Positions 41,800 through 57,000 of a stretch of 64,000 nucleotides of DNA are shown one piece after another (position 1 is the first letter of the stretch; every line of letters begins with the position of its first letter). Origin of the DNA: Baylisascaris procyonis (Eukaryota > Nematoda > Chromadorea > Rhabditida > Ascarididae); the NCBI GenBank assembly GCA_037389465.1, contig JAZARR010000214.1:4774001-4838000 (forward strand), written 5' to 3'. Made by a program: the position numbers and the translations under genes. The notes beneath the pieces were generated by a model. That model was not told the DNA's origin. It did no database searches and worked only from the letters and a program-made list of their open reading frames with translations.

Positions 41800-42048
41800 T
41801 AGGCATGAGAAAACTAAATAGATCATACAAAATGGAGATATAAGCAAACGATATCTACGGTTCGTACAAAGTTGAAGATCATATGAATATTTTTAGATTG
41901 ATGTTTTCTGATATCTTCTATTTTAACGTAATGTTTGAAAATATCATCGCGCTCTTAAATATTTCGTTCTTGAATTAATATTGACAGGTTTTGAGTAATC
42001 AATTGTAAACAAAAAAAAAACGTTATTGAATATTTGTTTAATTAGAAT

Positions 42049-42066
42049 ATGATATATGTGATATAG
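42049..42066 (+). promoter_or_regulatory. Five-codon upstream ORF abutting the main start
   Basis: ATG ATA TAT GTG ATA TAG ends directly before the ATG of the matrix gene, in the same frame. It follows a possible trans-splice acceptor (TTTAATTAG, ending at 42045). If the leader is added there, ribosomes would meet this uORF first. Confidence 0.4.
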
Positions 42067-45000
42067 ATGCGCATCCTGTGGCTTGCTTTGGCAGCCACAG
42101 TTGCGTCGGTTCAATCAGCAAGTTGGATCGACGCAGATGGTAATCCGTTTACCGGACAATGTACACCGAGGAAACGATTTTTCCTTGGCAATACGGTCGT
42201 AGGAGAGTGTAACGAATCGAATGATATCACAGTAACAGGTAATTTCCATAAATAATGTTCGGCATTCGAATTTCAATTGCTACCTAGATATTTTAATGAG
42301 TGACAATTGCGCCAACTGAGCTGACATGACAAGCGCTTTGCGTGATCAGCTCATTGAATTCAACGCTTGCATCAATATTCAGAAACGAACGACGGAATGG
42401 TTCTTGACATGCGTTTGCCTACGCAACCTGATACCTGTACAAATCCCCAGTGAAGACAATAATTCTCGCCTACACCCGTCCAGTTGCAGAGCAAAACTTT
42501 ATATGCAAATTTTGAAGGAGCCTTAAAGTGTTGATAATCTATTCATAAAATGGACGGATTTTTAGGATGCATGTTCGATGACGTGTACCATAAAATTGGT
42601 GATATCTTCGCATCGGGTCATTCTCTAAGATTCCGCAGAAAATGTACCGAACGCGGAGGATCGATAGTTGTTGGTAAGCTTTAAAGATAAATTTTATTTA
42701 TAGCTCGCCACTCTGCTTTGTTCCCACTCTCTTTCTATATCCTGTATGCCATATCTCAACTGTAGCAAATTAAAACAATGTTAGAACATTGCTTGGTAAT
42801 GTTGACGGGTACCTCTCTAAAATTTTTGCAAGTAGTGAAGATTAAGTGAGTTGCAAAAAACTTTTAAAGTCGCTTAAAGGTTTAAACACAGAAACCGCTA
42901 TGCAACAATTGCATACTATGTAAGAGTGACGAATGAACTTTCACAGGTTGCATTTCGATGGATGGTATTGCGGTTGAATTGGGCTCAAGTATCATCCAAA
43001 ATGATGGCGGCACTTTCAAATGTTACCAACAAGGCAGATTCTACAAATATGAGGTTTCATATAGTAAGTTTCATAATTATTACCTTCTTTGCCTTCCACG
43101 TAGGGGAGACACTATTAAGCCAGTCATGTGGTAGACATTGCATTATGTTTTCTTTTTTTTGCAATAGTTTGGTAAATATTTTATGCAACGATATCAAGTC
43201 GTCTAAAGGCAACGAGTAAAATTTGTTGAATATGATAAGTTGTAAGAAGCTTTATTCAACTGTATAGTGTAGTCGATAAGGCGTAAAGTCTTGCAATTGC
43301 GATGAGCTCACTGCAGAAAATTTTATAAGTTTGCATTTCAAATCCCTTAAATTCAGATGTGTATCAAAGTATTGATGAAAGAAAACTTAGAATTCAAATT
43401 TGCAAAGAATTATTACAAGGAGTCAAATGTGACACAAATTCTAATTATTCGAAGAAAGGTTCTTTTGAAGCGATTAAAATTAATTGCATTAATTGAATTG
43501 CAATCATTCATAGCGTACAAATGAACGCCTCAATTGCAACAATTTAAACACTATCGTATTGCAATTTGAGGTAGCTACATTGTTTTTTGCAATAATACAT
43601 TGTGCATTCAGAAGGATGTTTGGAAAATTTATGCGAATTTACTTGTACGTGCTGTTTTGCAAATTGTTGTTTACATGTGTATCTGCGAGCTGCTTTCATT
43701 GTAAAAAATTTATCTAGAATAGATTCTTGGATTTTCACTACTACTATGTTGTTAGAAACATTTTCAGCAGCATAGCAGCATAGCTAAACAGTATTTCATG
43801 AGTATAATTACCTGCAAATTATTGTACTGCGTAACAATTGAAATAAGAACTATATATAGATAGTTTTGTATTAACTAAACGATGAATGAATTGCGTTAAG
43901 AAGGATAGCATAATTTCCACTTTTTTTTGCAATTCAACCCGAGAATAAAAGATAACGCATTTCCTTAAGAAAGGATCCATTACATTGCATATGTCTTTAA
44001 GCGAAAAAATGAATTCCTTTGTATTCAACTAGTTTTATAAAAAAATTTTTCTATACATTTCAATCATCGATAGCTTTTCTCTTCTTGTATAGAGGAAGAA
44101 GAAAATATTGTTATTATCCTCCAGTAAATGCATTATGCGATTAGGCTAATAACGAAAATGCACCTTATGTTTTAATGAGTTGCTTGCATACTTTCAATCC
44201 TCTTTCGTTCGACATTTTTTTCTCAATCACAGTACCATTTATATTAATTATAAACCCATGAGTTATTGGTTGATATTTTCTTCAATTGTAATTTTATTTC
44301 AATATGTCGAAATTGTTATATAAGTAAGCTAAATAAAATTGTTCTTTTAGCGGAAGGATGCAGCAATTATAAGCCATGGGTTGAAAATGTATTCCGATAT
44401 AAATGCGTTCTCACACCAAATGGTCATAGTAAAGTGCCCTATGGTGAGATATTTCTTTTAAAAAATGTTCATTATTGATGCTCATTATTATTTTTTATTC
44501 AATTTCATCTTCACCGTATTTGTTCATTTATTATAGTTTTTTTTAGTATTATAGTACTTAAAGGTTCAACTACTTAAACGTTTACTCAAGTATTATAGTA
44601 GTTAAAGGCTAATATTTTAGCATAATATAGCATATCATCTTATCATAATGCGACTCATATAAAATGGATGCCTGAAACATTTGAAATATGAATATTCTAT
44701 ACAAAAATATTTGAAGTATTACGCGATATGATTGTGATTTTAAAACGTGAAAATAATCGCATTAATTTGTGCAACTAAGTGAAATCACTCTTCTTTACTG
44801 AAATATTACCATTTTGCTCTTATTCGATAAAAAATGTGCAATGTAATAAAAACAGTATTTAGATTATATGCATTCATTATTTCCTTTTGAAATCGTTAGA
44901 ATTGGTGAGATAAAGTTCTATGAGGGATTCTTGGGATTTCTTTTAGTTCATCTCTTAGATCACAATATCAGCTCAAATATTGAAGGGAACTACAGTTCTA

Positions 45001-48000
45001 ATATTCATATGGTTGTTTTGAATGTTTGCACTTTATGAAAGTGAGTACATTATAGAGATGAGGTACTAGTTTCATTTGATAAACTGAAAGAATTTCCACT
45101 CACATCTCGTTTCTCATGCAAGAAAATCACTAATAAGGCAATATCGCTAAATGTTGTTTTATAGAATGCGTCATTGGGAATCGTACAGTATTGCCAGGTG
45201 ATACATATGAAATCGGTCATTTAAAGGGAAAATGCATACGATATGAGAATGGAACTATGATGTGGAGAAATGTTGGTAAGTTGTTTATGAAGGTAAATTT
45301 TTGTATGGAAGTTTAGCCTGGACTATGCACCCAGAAGTCATTTTGGGCTTTTATAAAGAAGGAAGCAAAGCACTTAAGACGAATTTTTGCTCAGTATATG
45401 TTCTCTTAAATCTGTACAGGAATTCAAATTGGTGAACTTCGAAGTTAACGTTTAGTTGTTTCCATAACTAACGCACGTAGATGATGGTCGCATAATGCAC
45501 TCTTGCAAAAACTATTTTATAAATGTTTTACATAATTCTGCAATTTATGTTCATTAACGCTAATTGCTGTTTTCTCCATAAATCCCTCTTCTAAATTAGT
45601 GATTTTTAAATGATTGTTTCACATGGCTTAGTTCATGAATTCTTGCAAAAAGTATGTGAGAAAATGAGAAGCAGAAAGACCTGATATATTAGTAAGTTTA
45701 TTTCCACTTTATTTCCACCTTTTGCCGATCCTAGTGAACAGATCGTCATCGGTATATGAAGATCTATATTTAATTGAAAAACTCAATAATATTATTCGTA
45801 TTGTTTTGCAGTTAGAAAGCAAAATTATTCGATAAGGTCAATTTTAAATGAGGATGGCAACTTTATTATAGCACTTCTAAGGTTTTTTATAAATTCAAAT
45901 GACAGAATGTGGTTGTCATCGGATGAAAACAAGCAAATTATAAAGGGCGAAGATTATTTGGTGAACGATTAGATTGGCTGATGCTATGTTTTCACTGGAA
46001 CCTCTATTGTAGATCTTTATTTTCTGCCCCGTTCAAACGTTTTATCTTCTTCAAATTCAGGCTGTCGGACCTCCAAAGGACAATGGCTTGAAGTTGGTGA
46101 GAGTATTAATATCATGGGTATCCTTCTTGAATGCACCGATTCTGGATTAAAGGAAGTCGCGCAACAGAGACGTTAGCATTCATTTAAGTTCTTTTTCAGT
46201 TTCAGTTGCAAATCCTGACTCACACCATTAAATAGAAACAACGATTTGCATATGCGCTGGACATGGTAAATACCACATTTTGAGGCGCGTACAGTGCATA
46301 TTATATCTTTATTTGTCAGTGAGAATGAAGTCGTCATTTATTCGAATAAAACCTTAAAATTATTTCCTTCTGAGGGAAAAGAGAAGGAAAGAGAAAGGGA
46401 GGAAGCCAGGAATTCGATGAAATATTGGGGAACTGATACGACACTAAGCTTATTTAGGTAATCTCCCAGGGAGAATTGATCAGCGTTTGCATGTCATCGA
46501 TATGTGGTATCCTTGAGGCTGGAGGGGCAAATTTGCTCGTTTAGAAATCGTTGTTGCAATGATCCTCTAATGCCTGGCCGTGCACTCTAAGTGTTCTACG
46601 CGCTGGTCTAGGGTCGTGTTGCAGTTTTTTAGTTGAGAACTTCTTGCATCTTTTTTGAAGGCATTGAAGCATCCATTTCAAACAGCATCGGGGACAACAT
46701 ATAAAATTCTACAAATGTAAGACGATGCTGATGACAAATCCGTTGTCCAGACCTTTATGTAAGCTGCTGCCATCTATCTGCGTTGTTCCTCATCATGTAA
46801 TATTTCCTTATCTTCCCATTTCTCTTTTCCTCCCTCTTTCTCGCTCTCTCTATGCTTCTCGTCGTGAGCATAACCCAAAATGGGAGTTTCATCAATTACT
46901 CCGATATTATAGTATCTCATTCATCGTTACTTTTGAAATCAAACGAATTTCATTGTGACGATAATTTTAGCCTGTATTGACTAAAATATGCGACTAAAGT
47001 ATGGTTTATTTCAGCATTGCAACTGTAATAAATTGAGCAAATGTTATTTTATGACGTCACAAAGTTGCAGTTTATTTGAGTGCCGATTGCATATTAAATA
47101 TTTTTAATGTTTTCAGAGACGGCGATGAGCCAATTTTCAACGATCATCATTTGCATTTAGCCTTCATGAATTTATGCTTTCTAAAGGCGAAATGCTGCTT
47201 TTTTCGATCCAAATTTTCGCATTTGAAGCGTCTCTCATTTGCGACATTGCTCAGAAAGTTTTACTGTTCGAAAATATTTTAATTTTTTTTTTTCAGCAAC
47301 ATGATAATTGCTAAGCCCTACTAGAGACATTCTGTCTATGGGCGCTAATTTTTTTTTTTTTTTTTGGTATTATGAAGTATATGTTTGCAATGCGTTTTTA
47401 AGGTGACAAAAATTTTCAAAGGTATCAATTTCAGGAAAATGTACCACGACAAAGGAATACTACGATAGTAGTATCTTCTATAAATGCATCGAGGGACAAA
47501 TTCCAGAAGCAAAAGGTATACATATATCTTGAGTTATATCTTCCAGAAGATTTTTCTTTCTGCTCTCAATGAGTTTACCTCACAAATTTTAAATAAATGA
47601 CTATTTTCAGGTTGCTCTCCTTACGAAAACGACTCTGTACTTATCAAATTTGGCGAGCAAATCTCGCTTCACGGAGTATATTTGTACAAATGCGATAAAA
47701 TAGGCCTCTATGCAACCTTTACAAGAATAAGTGAGTTCAAAGCATTTTTTAGACATTGCATTGTTATGGGCATTGATGAATGACCCTGGTGCTATGTTGC
47801 CCTAAAAATTTTCTTTATATAGTTTAGTCGATGTGAAGTTAAGGCGTTATCGCCCATTATCAATTTTTTTTTTTTTTAATTGAAAAGAATGAAAATGTTG
47901 GTTAAGTAGCAATACGCATATTTTATTTTATGCAACATTTTGCTTTTTAACCTCTCATTAATAAAAATTTTATAACGCAGTCTAAAATTCGGCTGTATTT

Positions 48001-51000
48001 TTCGTTTCTGAGATACTTATATTCATTAGTTTGAAGTTTGTTTTAAAAAAACATGAATACTATGTTTATCCTATTATTTTACTTCAAGAATTCGCTAAAG
48101 TAACGCGCTTAAGTGAGGAATGAAATCGGAAAGTTTCAATTGATAAGCAAAAACTGCCCAAAATTACTGTCTTGGTAACTTGATCTTTAATAAGTATTGG
48201 GAAGCCCTTAGAAATGATCCGCCTCTGAGTGAACGACAAATATGTTGCTATCCATTATTTTGCTGGCCAAACGATCAAGTCAGCGATCATTCGATGAACT
48301 CTTATCAGATATGGAAGATTCTTAATAAGGCAATCGGCAATAACTCACTCGGTTCAATGCCATTTCAATATACAGGCAATCGGTGATTGTGCACATGATG
48401 CAGAAGGTAGTCATATTTATGCAATAAACTTAAATAATGATCCGATTTTCACGTATCATCTTAATATGGAAATAAATTAGATTGCTTCGACTTTGATGGA
48501 AACGAAATGAAAGAGGGTGATATTCGATTTGCGGCCGATGGCAGTCGTGTGGAATGTCGTCGAAATTCAGAAGGCGTACTAGAGCGATTCTCATTTAGCA
48601 GCAATCGTAGAGTGAAACATGAAGTAGGCGTACGTTGGATTGATTCGAACGTTGTCTACGAGATGCGCCAACTTGACGGAAAACTCGTTGAAACGCCCAT
48701 TTGTACGTGATAACAATGCTTTAATTTGCTTCAACAGAATTCTTTCAAAAAATTATTTTTAGTACGATGGTGTGGGACGCCTCATTTTATTAGGAACCTT
48801 TTTTTCAATTTTTACACCAGAAATTTCTTTTGAAATCCTTTGATGCTTTTGCTTTTGGCGAATACTAATAGTATGTCGATGACCCTAGTAATGGAAAATT
48901 GAGGGAATATGAAACACTTTGAAGGAAAGTAATAAACTAATTAGTATGGCACAGGATTGATAGTGAAATGGAGAGCCGGTTTATATGAGATAGATTGGTG
49001 GACAAGACAGTTGCTAAGCTGTTTACTGAAAAATGACCAACAAATCTTTTAGGAAGTTGCTTGAAGTATTTCGTAGTTAAAGGAATTTTTAAAATATCGA
49101 AATGGTGGTCATTTCAACAACAATAAAAATATTCACTTTTAGCGATTACATATGAATTTATTTCGTTGAAATGACCATCATATATAAATCAAGTTTTCAG
49201 CATGCTCTGTTCACGGTGATGAATCGGTGATATTGAAAGCCGGTGAGACGAGAGATGTCGGTCATATGAGATACGAATGCAGGAAAGGGCCAACTTGGAT
49301 CCAAATGTTAATTAAAGGTATGAAAACGTATTTCCGGTGATTGTTTCTAATTCTGCAATGAGCAGATACAAGGTAAGCAACTGAGCTGGCAATAACGTTT
49401 AGATTGGAGAAATGAAACGCAATACAGTGATACACTTGCTAAACTTGGATCATCTTTGCTTATTCTTCCATGGATCCTAAATTTCTTAAAAGAATATTAT
49501 TATGTTCCCAGATATATAGACACATGGTGGTTATACTTTCTTTACTTAGGGCGTTCACTAGTGTGATGTTCTAGAAATTTCTGTTTTCGACGGTCAACCG
49601 TCATCCTTAGAGAAAATTTCGATGATTAGAAGACAGTGTTTGTTGATTTAAGTAGAAAACATGAATAGCGCAGCCATTTTTATTCATGATATCTGTCTGC
49701 AGTCAGAGTACTTTTACAGACCAAACCCCCTGTTTATGGCTATCATGGATCACTATTCCTGGTGAGGCGTGGATTGCTTCAAATTAATGTGACTTGAACA
49801 TAAGCCAAAGCTTAAAGCATTGCCATATTGATCTGAGGCTGCATACCAGTGATCGAAGGGCATGCCTCCTCTGGTCTATTATTCGCTATGGAGAAATTTA
49901 TTAAATGAGGAAGTCAGTAAAAGCACATGAAATGTTCAGCTTGAATGATCGGATTCATAGATCTTGTAGCGATTTCGAGAGTAGCGTAATTTTTGGCTGT
50001 ACATTAAAGCTTAAAAATATTTTGGTTAGGCTATTGATGTGATTTCAAAAATTCCCAAATTATTTGAATAGTGAAGCAGTTCACCTTTTCATAAAAAGTA
50101 ACATCAATTCTTAGTGAAGACAAAAAGAGCCGAACACGCATAATTCAATCTATAAGTAGCTTCAAACCGAAGATATCTTCATCGATTTACCTTAATTAGT
50201 GGCTAGTTTCCTGTAAAACTTTTATTATTAGATTGCTAATATATTAGCTGTGAATTTCATTAAGAAAACGACGATAATCTCTGAATATATACAAATATCA
50301 GCAATACTGATTCCTTCGTTAATTAAAGAGACTGCAGTAGTATAAAGCAGAAAGAATTTATGAAGCATTTCACCGTTATATTATATAAATAACTTTCCTT
50401 CCGTTATACTCGAAAACAATTCATTTAGGATGCGTGAACGATAAAGGCAATTTCTTGGATATTGGTGGCACAGAGAAACGGAAAGGAGGAACGTTTGTTA
50501 GCTGCATTAAAGAAGGAAATATTTTCTACTATGTTCACGGAAAAAGTAATCCAATTATTATTTTTTTCTATTCGTAATTTTTCTTCAATTTTCTTAGAAA
50601 TTTGAAAAATCATTCAATCGAATACGAAGACAATGTGTGAATAGTAACAAGATCGAATAATACTTGTAATGTTGTCTCTATTGTTTATCATTTATTGTTT
50701 TTATCACTAATAAAATTCACTAAATAAGTGAACAAATACTTGTTTGCGACGCAAAATATGCGGCTTAACGCTTTTAGATGATGGTATAAATTAGCATGCA
50801 TAAGTAATATTTTTATAGAAAATATTTGCTTATTTTGATTAAATTTTATCATCTGTAGTGTTTGTTGAAAACAACTTAACTAACCAAAATACTTCATTAA
50901 CGAATTTTTGCCCATACATAAGCAGACATGGTTAACGGTATTGCAAGCGGCTGTGAATTTAATCCCTGGACGGTGTTGACGATATGATTTCAGAGAACTC

Positions 51001-54000
51001 CTGTAAGCGACCAGATGGTGGACGTGGTGTTATCGCTCTTGGGCGAGACTTCGTCGATGAAAAAACAGGCATCGTCTACGAATGCGTTCCAAGTAGAATG
51101 AACAGAAATATGGTCTATCTTAACGTTTCAGGTAAGTCGTGCGAAATTTCTAAATCAAAAACTATAAAATATGCATCGAATGTATTAAATAATTGCATAG
51201 CGGCTCTTTATTTCCTCTCGTTGTTCAGATAGTGCTTCAAGAATCGTTTATATTGTTGGATTCATCTAAATACCCCCCAAAAAAAAAGGATAACACTGAA
51301 AAAAGCTTTTCTGAATATCGATTAAGCACTTACAAGGTTACACATAATTTTGCTCAATTCGTAGTAATATTTGACGTTGCAACTCACATCGTGCAAAATT
51401 TGAAACGTAAAAATTCCCCATGAAAAGAAAATTGCATTACAATTATAATAACTATATAAACCTAAAAAAAAAATTAAATTAATTGTGCATTTAAGCTTGT
51501 CAACTGAAAACTGGACAACGACTTCGTTTTGGAGAATTTATGAGATATTCAAGTGATGAAATCTATAAATGTGTATTGCAATTCAATGGTGAAGGACGCA
51601 TTGATAGATTACGTGATGAAGGTAACCCAATCACTCTCTTTATTCATATATTCATTCGTTTCTTTTCGTAGAGTTGTTTGTTTCTCATGACCGATGCAGT
51701 CGGATTGATTCGAGAATGTGATATGAAGTTATTGTCACTTTTTAGTAACCATTTGATGTACAACCCATGTATCAACGAGATCTAATAATATATCCCTCAA
51801 AACATCGCCGATGCTCGTCCAACTCACCTCATGAGCTCTAGGAGCGCCGAACTTGAGAACGATCTCACTCCCAAACTAGAGTGCTCCGAATGGCACATCA
51901 GTTGAAATTGCCTTGCAGGTGCAAATTTAACAAGTGGGATGCACGACAAAAACGAAGTAGAATAATGTAAACTTATGTATGCTAAAGAGTACATGGTGAT
52001 CCAAGTATCATTTCAAATGCTATCACTACCTTGTTCGCTAGCAACTGATAGATTTGATTTGCTATTCTACGTCTTTTCCTTATTTTTAATCTTCATTCCA
52101 TTTCGATTTTAATTATAAAAAATTTTCCACAAAGAATGAAAAAATACAATCCCATATATGAGGATTTAATGAAGAAATAACAAAAATAAAACCTAAGAAA
52201 GAGAAAATAATCCGCATTCAAGCCACCTGAATTATGTCAATGTGATACATTATAGCAATGCTATTGCGGGAGCTGCGAATATTACTTCTAACTTAACTTA
52301 ATATGACTTACATTAAAGGTATCATACCTATATCCTTCAGCTTCCCATCCTACTTACCGGAACGCAGTGAAATTTTTTCTCATTTCCTTCAGCCAGTTCG
52401 ATCGTTCAGATTTTGAATCTATATCCTGTTATCCAGAGCGAGCATTCTTCGTCTGCAACCATAAAAGAAATACTTTCAAGATAAGCTTAATACGATTCTT
52501 TAGATATGGCATGCTATTTCAACGGCAAAGTCTACAAGAATGAAGAGAAATTTACAACTTCAGACCACTCAATATACAAATGCGAATTTGGCAAAATCAT
52601 TAAAACAGGTTAGTCACTTTCGCATATAATTTACCTCTATAACTCATTGATTCAGATGCAGATTGAACCTGAGTAAACATGGAAACAACTTTTAAAAGAT
52701 GCGTAATTATGAGTTTAAAAATGGGCTCTAAATTCGAAAATCTCATCAATTTTTACTTCACAGTTATGTAAGATTGTATAGCAAAAAAAAAATAGGTCAC
52801 AATTTCATAGGTCACAATTTAGTTGATAATTTTTTAACTCGTAATAGTACAAGATGGCTCTAACTCAATGAAATCTTCACGTCTAACACTACCAAGAAAT
52901 AGACAGCTACATAGACAATATACTTTGACTTCCTGTGACCTTGTTCACTAAATTCTTTGAATAACTCTCTGAAATAAACTGATGTCGCTTTTTATTCGGT
53001 TTTATAAGACAATATCACAACCTTTTCAACAAAACCTATAAATTATGCGTTTTTTTTTAAATGCTCAGTCATGTATTTTTCCAGAGATAATCTATACTGG
53101 CTAATGCAACATGCGCACAGATGAGATCTAGAACGTGAGGAATACAATTACTTTAAGGAATCTGAGGATATAGTATGAAAGCATCTCGCTAATAATCGTT
53201 GACCACAAACAATTTCATTCTATGTAGCGTCTGCTGCTATATTTATTTTGTGATTTGAATAATTGTATTTTTATTGTTACTGCTTCTATGATCAAATAGT
53301 TGTGCGAGTTCAGTTGGGCTCAGTGTTTACCATTTCAACATAATGCAAGTGATAGTGACCTCCCTCCACCCCCACCGCTTTTTTTTCCTCACTTCCCTCC
53401 TCTTCTTTTCGGCTGCAATGCTTCACTCCTCTTGTCCTGAAGCATTCTATCTTTGCTGTAGTGTAGAAGAGAAAGCGATGTTAATGCGCACGAATAGTCC
53501 TAAGGTTGCCGGAGTTAAATGCAATCTAGGATGCCTTTTGCTTTTCTATTCGAAATTTCTTGTATATATTCGCGAAAAGATATGCAATTTCATCGCAAAT
53601 TAGTCGAGACTTAACATTAGCATAGCTACCTCGGATCGGCTGGTCAAATTTCTTGAACTACTCCCAGGCTCAAAGTTTTTTAGAATGCGTCAAATAAGAT
53701 TGAAACGTTTTGACTAGACGATTCTTGCACCTCGCATGTTAATGTACAATTTCTTATGAAATTGCTGCTTACAACAAGTGGTAAGCGAGTCTGAAGTCAG
53801 CTACTTCTGCAAATTCATTTCTTTGCAAACTTGAGTCTCGCGCTTGTAAGACGCATTTCGATGCTTCGTAAGCAGTGTGCCAACGACTGGTTATACAAAT
53901 GAGTTTTGCGGGGAGCCTGAGTCCGCAGTGGTATGTGATTGATCACAACATTTTAAAAGGATCGTATTAGGAATTTAAGTTGTTGACGGATTTACTGAAG

Positions 54001-57000
54001 CAAAAGTGTGGGTGAACGTTCAGAGTTGAATGGTATTTATGAGTGTACTCAGCATTTCAAATATGCATGCCGATTTAATACTCTACTTGCATTGATAAGT
54101 GATATCTTCAATTCGCTGCGAATAAACAAGATTCCATCTATGGTAAGCCGATGTAATACCATAGGCCAATGCAGTCATCTTAGGCATCTAGCAAACTTGC
54201 TATCAGCTTTTATGCTTCAGGTTGTTTGATAAGAGCGAAGAATATACCCGTTGGTACAATGCTACTTTGTCGTAGTGATCCATTCATCTGTACCGAAAGT
54301 GATGGCTACATAAGGATGCCTAAAAGTAAGCGAGGATTTCGTATGCTGTTTCGTTCTCTTCTAGTACTTCTTTTTACACTTCATCAGTAACCTCATTTCT
54401 ATCGCATATTCTTGTTATTTGTAAGAAAAAGGTGTGGAAACTATTTGTATACAGCTCTGATACGTAGGTGATGTGCACGCATATTGAGCAACCCTTATCC
54501 TGGTGCCTTTTTACAACTCAAACAAGCCCCTATTAGAAAGAAAATCTTAGCAAAACAAGCCAGCTAAGAGAGCGATTCATTTGAAAGTTAGTGAATCGAG
54601 CAAGTTTCCATGAAAGGCACCATGGATTCATCCAGTTAAACAACTCTCTATAAACGTAATAAAAAAGGCCTAACAAGTCCGCATAGAGAGATGGAAAGCT
54701 TGGACAAGCACATATTACCCTCAATGAATTATTTCAGCAAGCGAATAAAAATAAACTCATACAAGAAAAACATAGGAAAACAAAATTTGCATATGAAGAC
54801 TCATAGCGAGGTTGGCAACGTCGATGTTTCATCCAAAAAAAAAAGCTCACGATTCGTTAAATAAATGGCCAAAAGATAATTGCCACAATGCTTACTGGCA
54901 AAAGATAGCCCATGAAAGTTAACGAATTTTCATCTATACTGTTTATTAGTATTTGAAACAATTTACAAGTAGTGTTAACGTAGAAGTCTTCAGAGTTGCG
55001 TAGGAGATAAGATGATGAATTGTTTTTTTTGCATTTATTGTTTCTTTAATTTTTTGCAGTTGTTCTAGTAAAAAAAATTGTTTACTTCCAGTCGGTTGCC
55101 AACTTGGAAATCGACAAATGCAATTGGGAGAAAGAATCGAGCAAAATGGAGTCATATTTGAATGTGCCGTTCGCTACAGAAGTGGATCTAGCACCGAATC
55201 ATATGCGAAACTATACGGTAAGAAAAAAAAAGCAAAAATAAACAAAATCAAATAAAAACAACTTCAGCTATGAAAACTTTTATTGATGCACAATATATGA
55301 AATGAACTTGTTGAAGGTGAAACGCGTAATAAGCTGCCAAATTTCAGGATGCAAAGATAAAGAAGGATTATTACGATTGGCTAATCAACCTTACTCCGAT
55401 AAGGGAGCACAATTTATGTGCGGTTATTGCGACAACAGCTATCAAATATGCCCACTCGAAAAGAATCAGATTCCTAGCATTGAAGACTACTTCACTACCA
55501 TCTCCTCGATCATTGCTACTACCCATGATTTTCGTCTCAAATCACCAGGTACTTCGCAATTAGAACTAGACATTTTCATGATTTCATGACAAAAAACGTT
55601 ACATATTCAGCGCTTACCGTCGCACAGTAAGCGAATTCAATGAATGATGTATTCAAATGAATCACTAGAAACATAGGAACTGAAAACAATATTAGATCTG
55701 AATAGAATCCGCTTACGATCACTGTTACTCACGAATTTTCATTGAAGAACATTTCGGTGTTAGATATCGACAACAATCTCTTATGAAACTCAACACAGCT
55801 GAGGAAGTGATGAATAGATGAACACATATACAACAAAATGCTTATGAAAACACAACAATTTTAAACATCATCTCATCACTCAATAACTCGTCTCCTATTT
55901 CGGTCAGTCGAAATGCCATGGCAGAAGAAAAAGCACAGCTTCCAATAAATTCCCTCTCCCCTTTCGTTTTCATTGAGATACTCAAAAAAAAAAATTACTT
56001 ATTTTCATAGAGCAAATATAAAAAGTTGTTGTTACGCTCATAAATATATGCCCCCGACAACAGTATTTATTGCTTAAGTTTAGAACAATTAATTCCAGTG
56101 CTTTCGATTTGCAGTTGAATGATTTAGACATTGGGTGCTATGAATATGTGATCGATTGGATCCATTGCTTCTTCCATTGAAAGAACAGGCCTTATCACCC
56201 AGGAAAACCACCTTCAAAACCTCGAAAAACGCCCACAGAAACAGGTCTAAAAAAGGATCTTTTCAAAAAAAAAAAAAACAATAAATAGGACAAATTTTGC
56301 TGGTGGATATTATACTTCTGAAAGGGCCATACAGAAAGATTGTTAGACGGTCGCAAAATTAACATAGAAAAGAAAAAGGAGAATATTGTTCAGTATAAGT
56401 GTGATAGGGCGCTTGCCAAGGTACGAAACGTCATTTGGCCATATTTCTCAACAACTCTGCCGATAATACATTCATTTTTTTTCGCCTAGTTAGAATGCAA
56501 TAGAAATCATCCCCTAAAGACCCATGTTATATGTGAAGAAGGCTTTAAAACATTTTAAGCGATTCTACGTTGGTTGCATAAATTTTTTGTATTTAGAAGG
56601 GGATTTATTCAAGTTGAGATTAATCGAACCGAATGAGTGTATCAATTGTAAACAAAACGTTCATAGATTCCACAGTTATTTCATTGAATCTATTGTTAAA
56701 TCAAAACAAAAAGAAATGAATCAGTCTTTCACTTTTTACGGTTGATCAAGAAGTAAATTTAAAACAGTGCGCGCACAGATGGAGGCAGACACATGTAAAC
56801 GCAGAGAGAGACAAATAGCCCGTAGAAAAAAAAACGTAGTTTAATCTACAAGTTTGGTCATTATAGAAAGGAAGATAGCGATCGAATGAGTGAAGGCTAG
56901 TTAATCACAGAAAAAGCGAACACACACGTATAAGAGTAATTGCTAATATTTAAACTGAACAGCATAATTTCTTCTCAAAACAAATAAATGCCTACGCATC

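Noticed and set aside
46236..46265. 30-base phase-compatible mini-exon of the matrix gene
   Set aside because: Splice sites are plausible but it encodes only QTTICICAGH and the flanking exons join without it.
53343..53603. 86-codon frame in the matrix gene intron
   Set aside because: No module cysteine spacing and no usable acceptor in phase.
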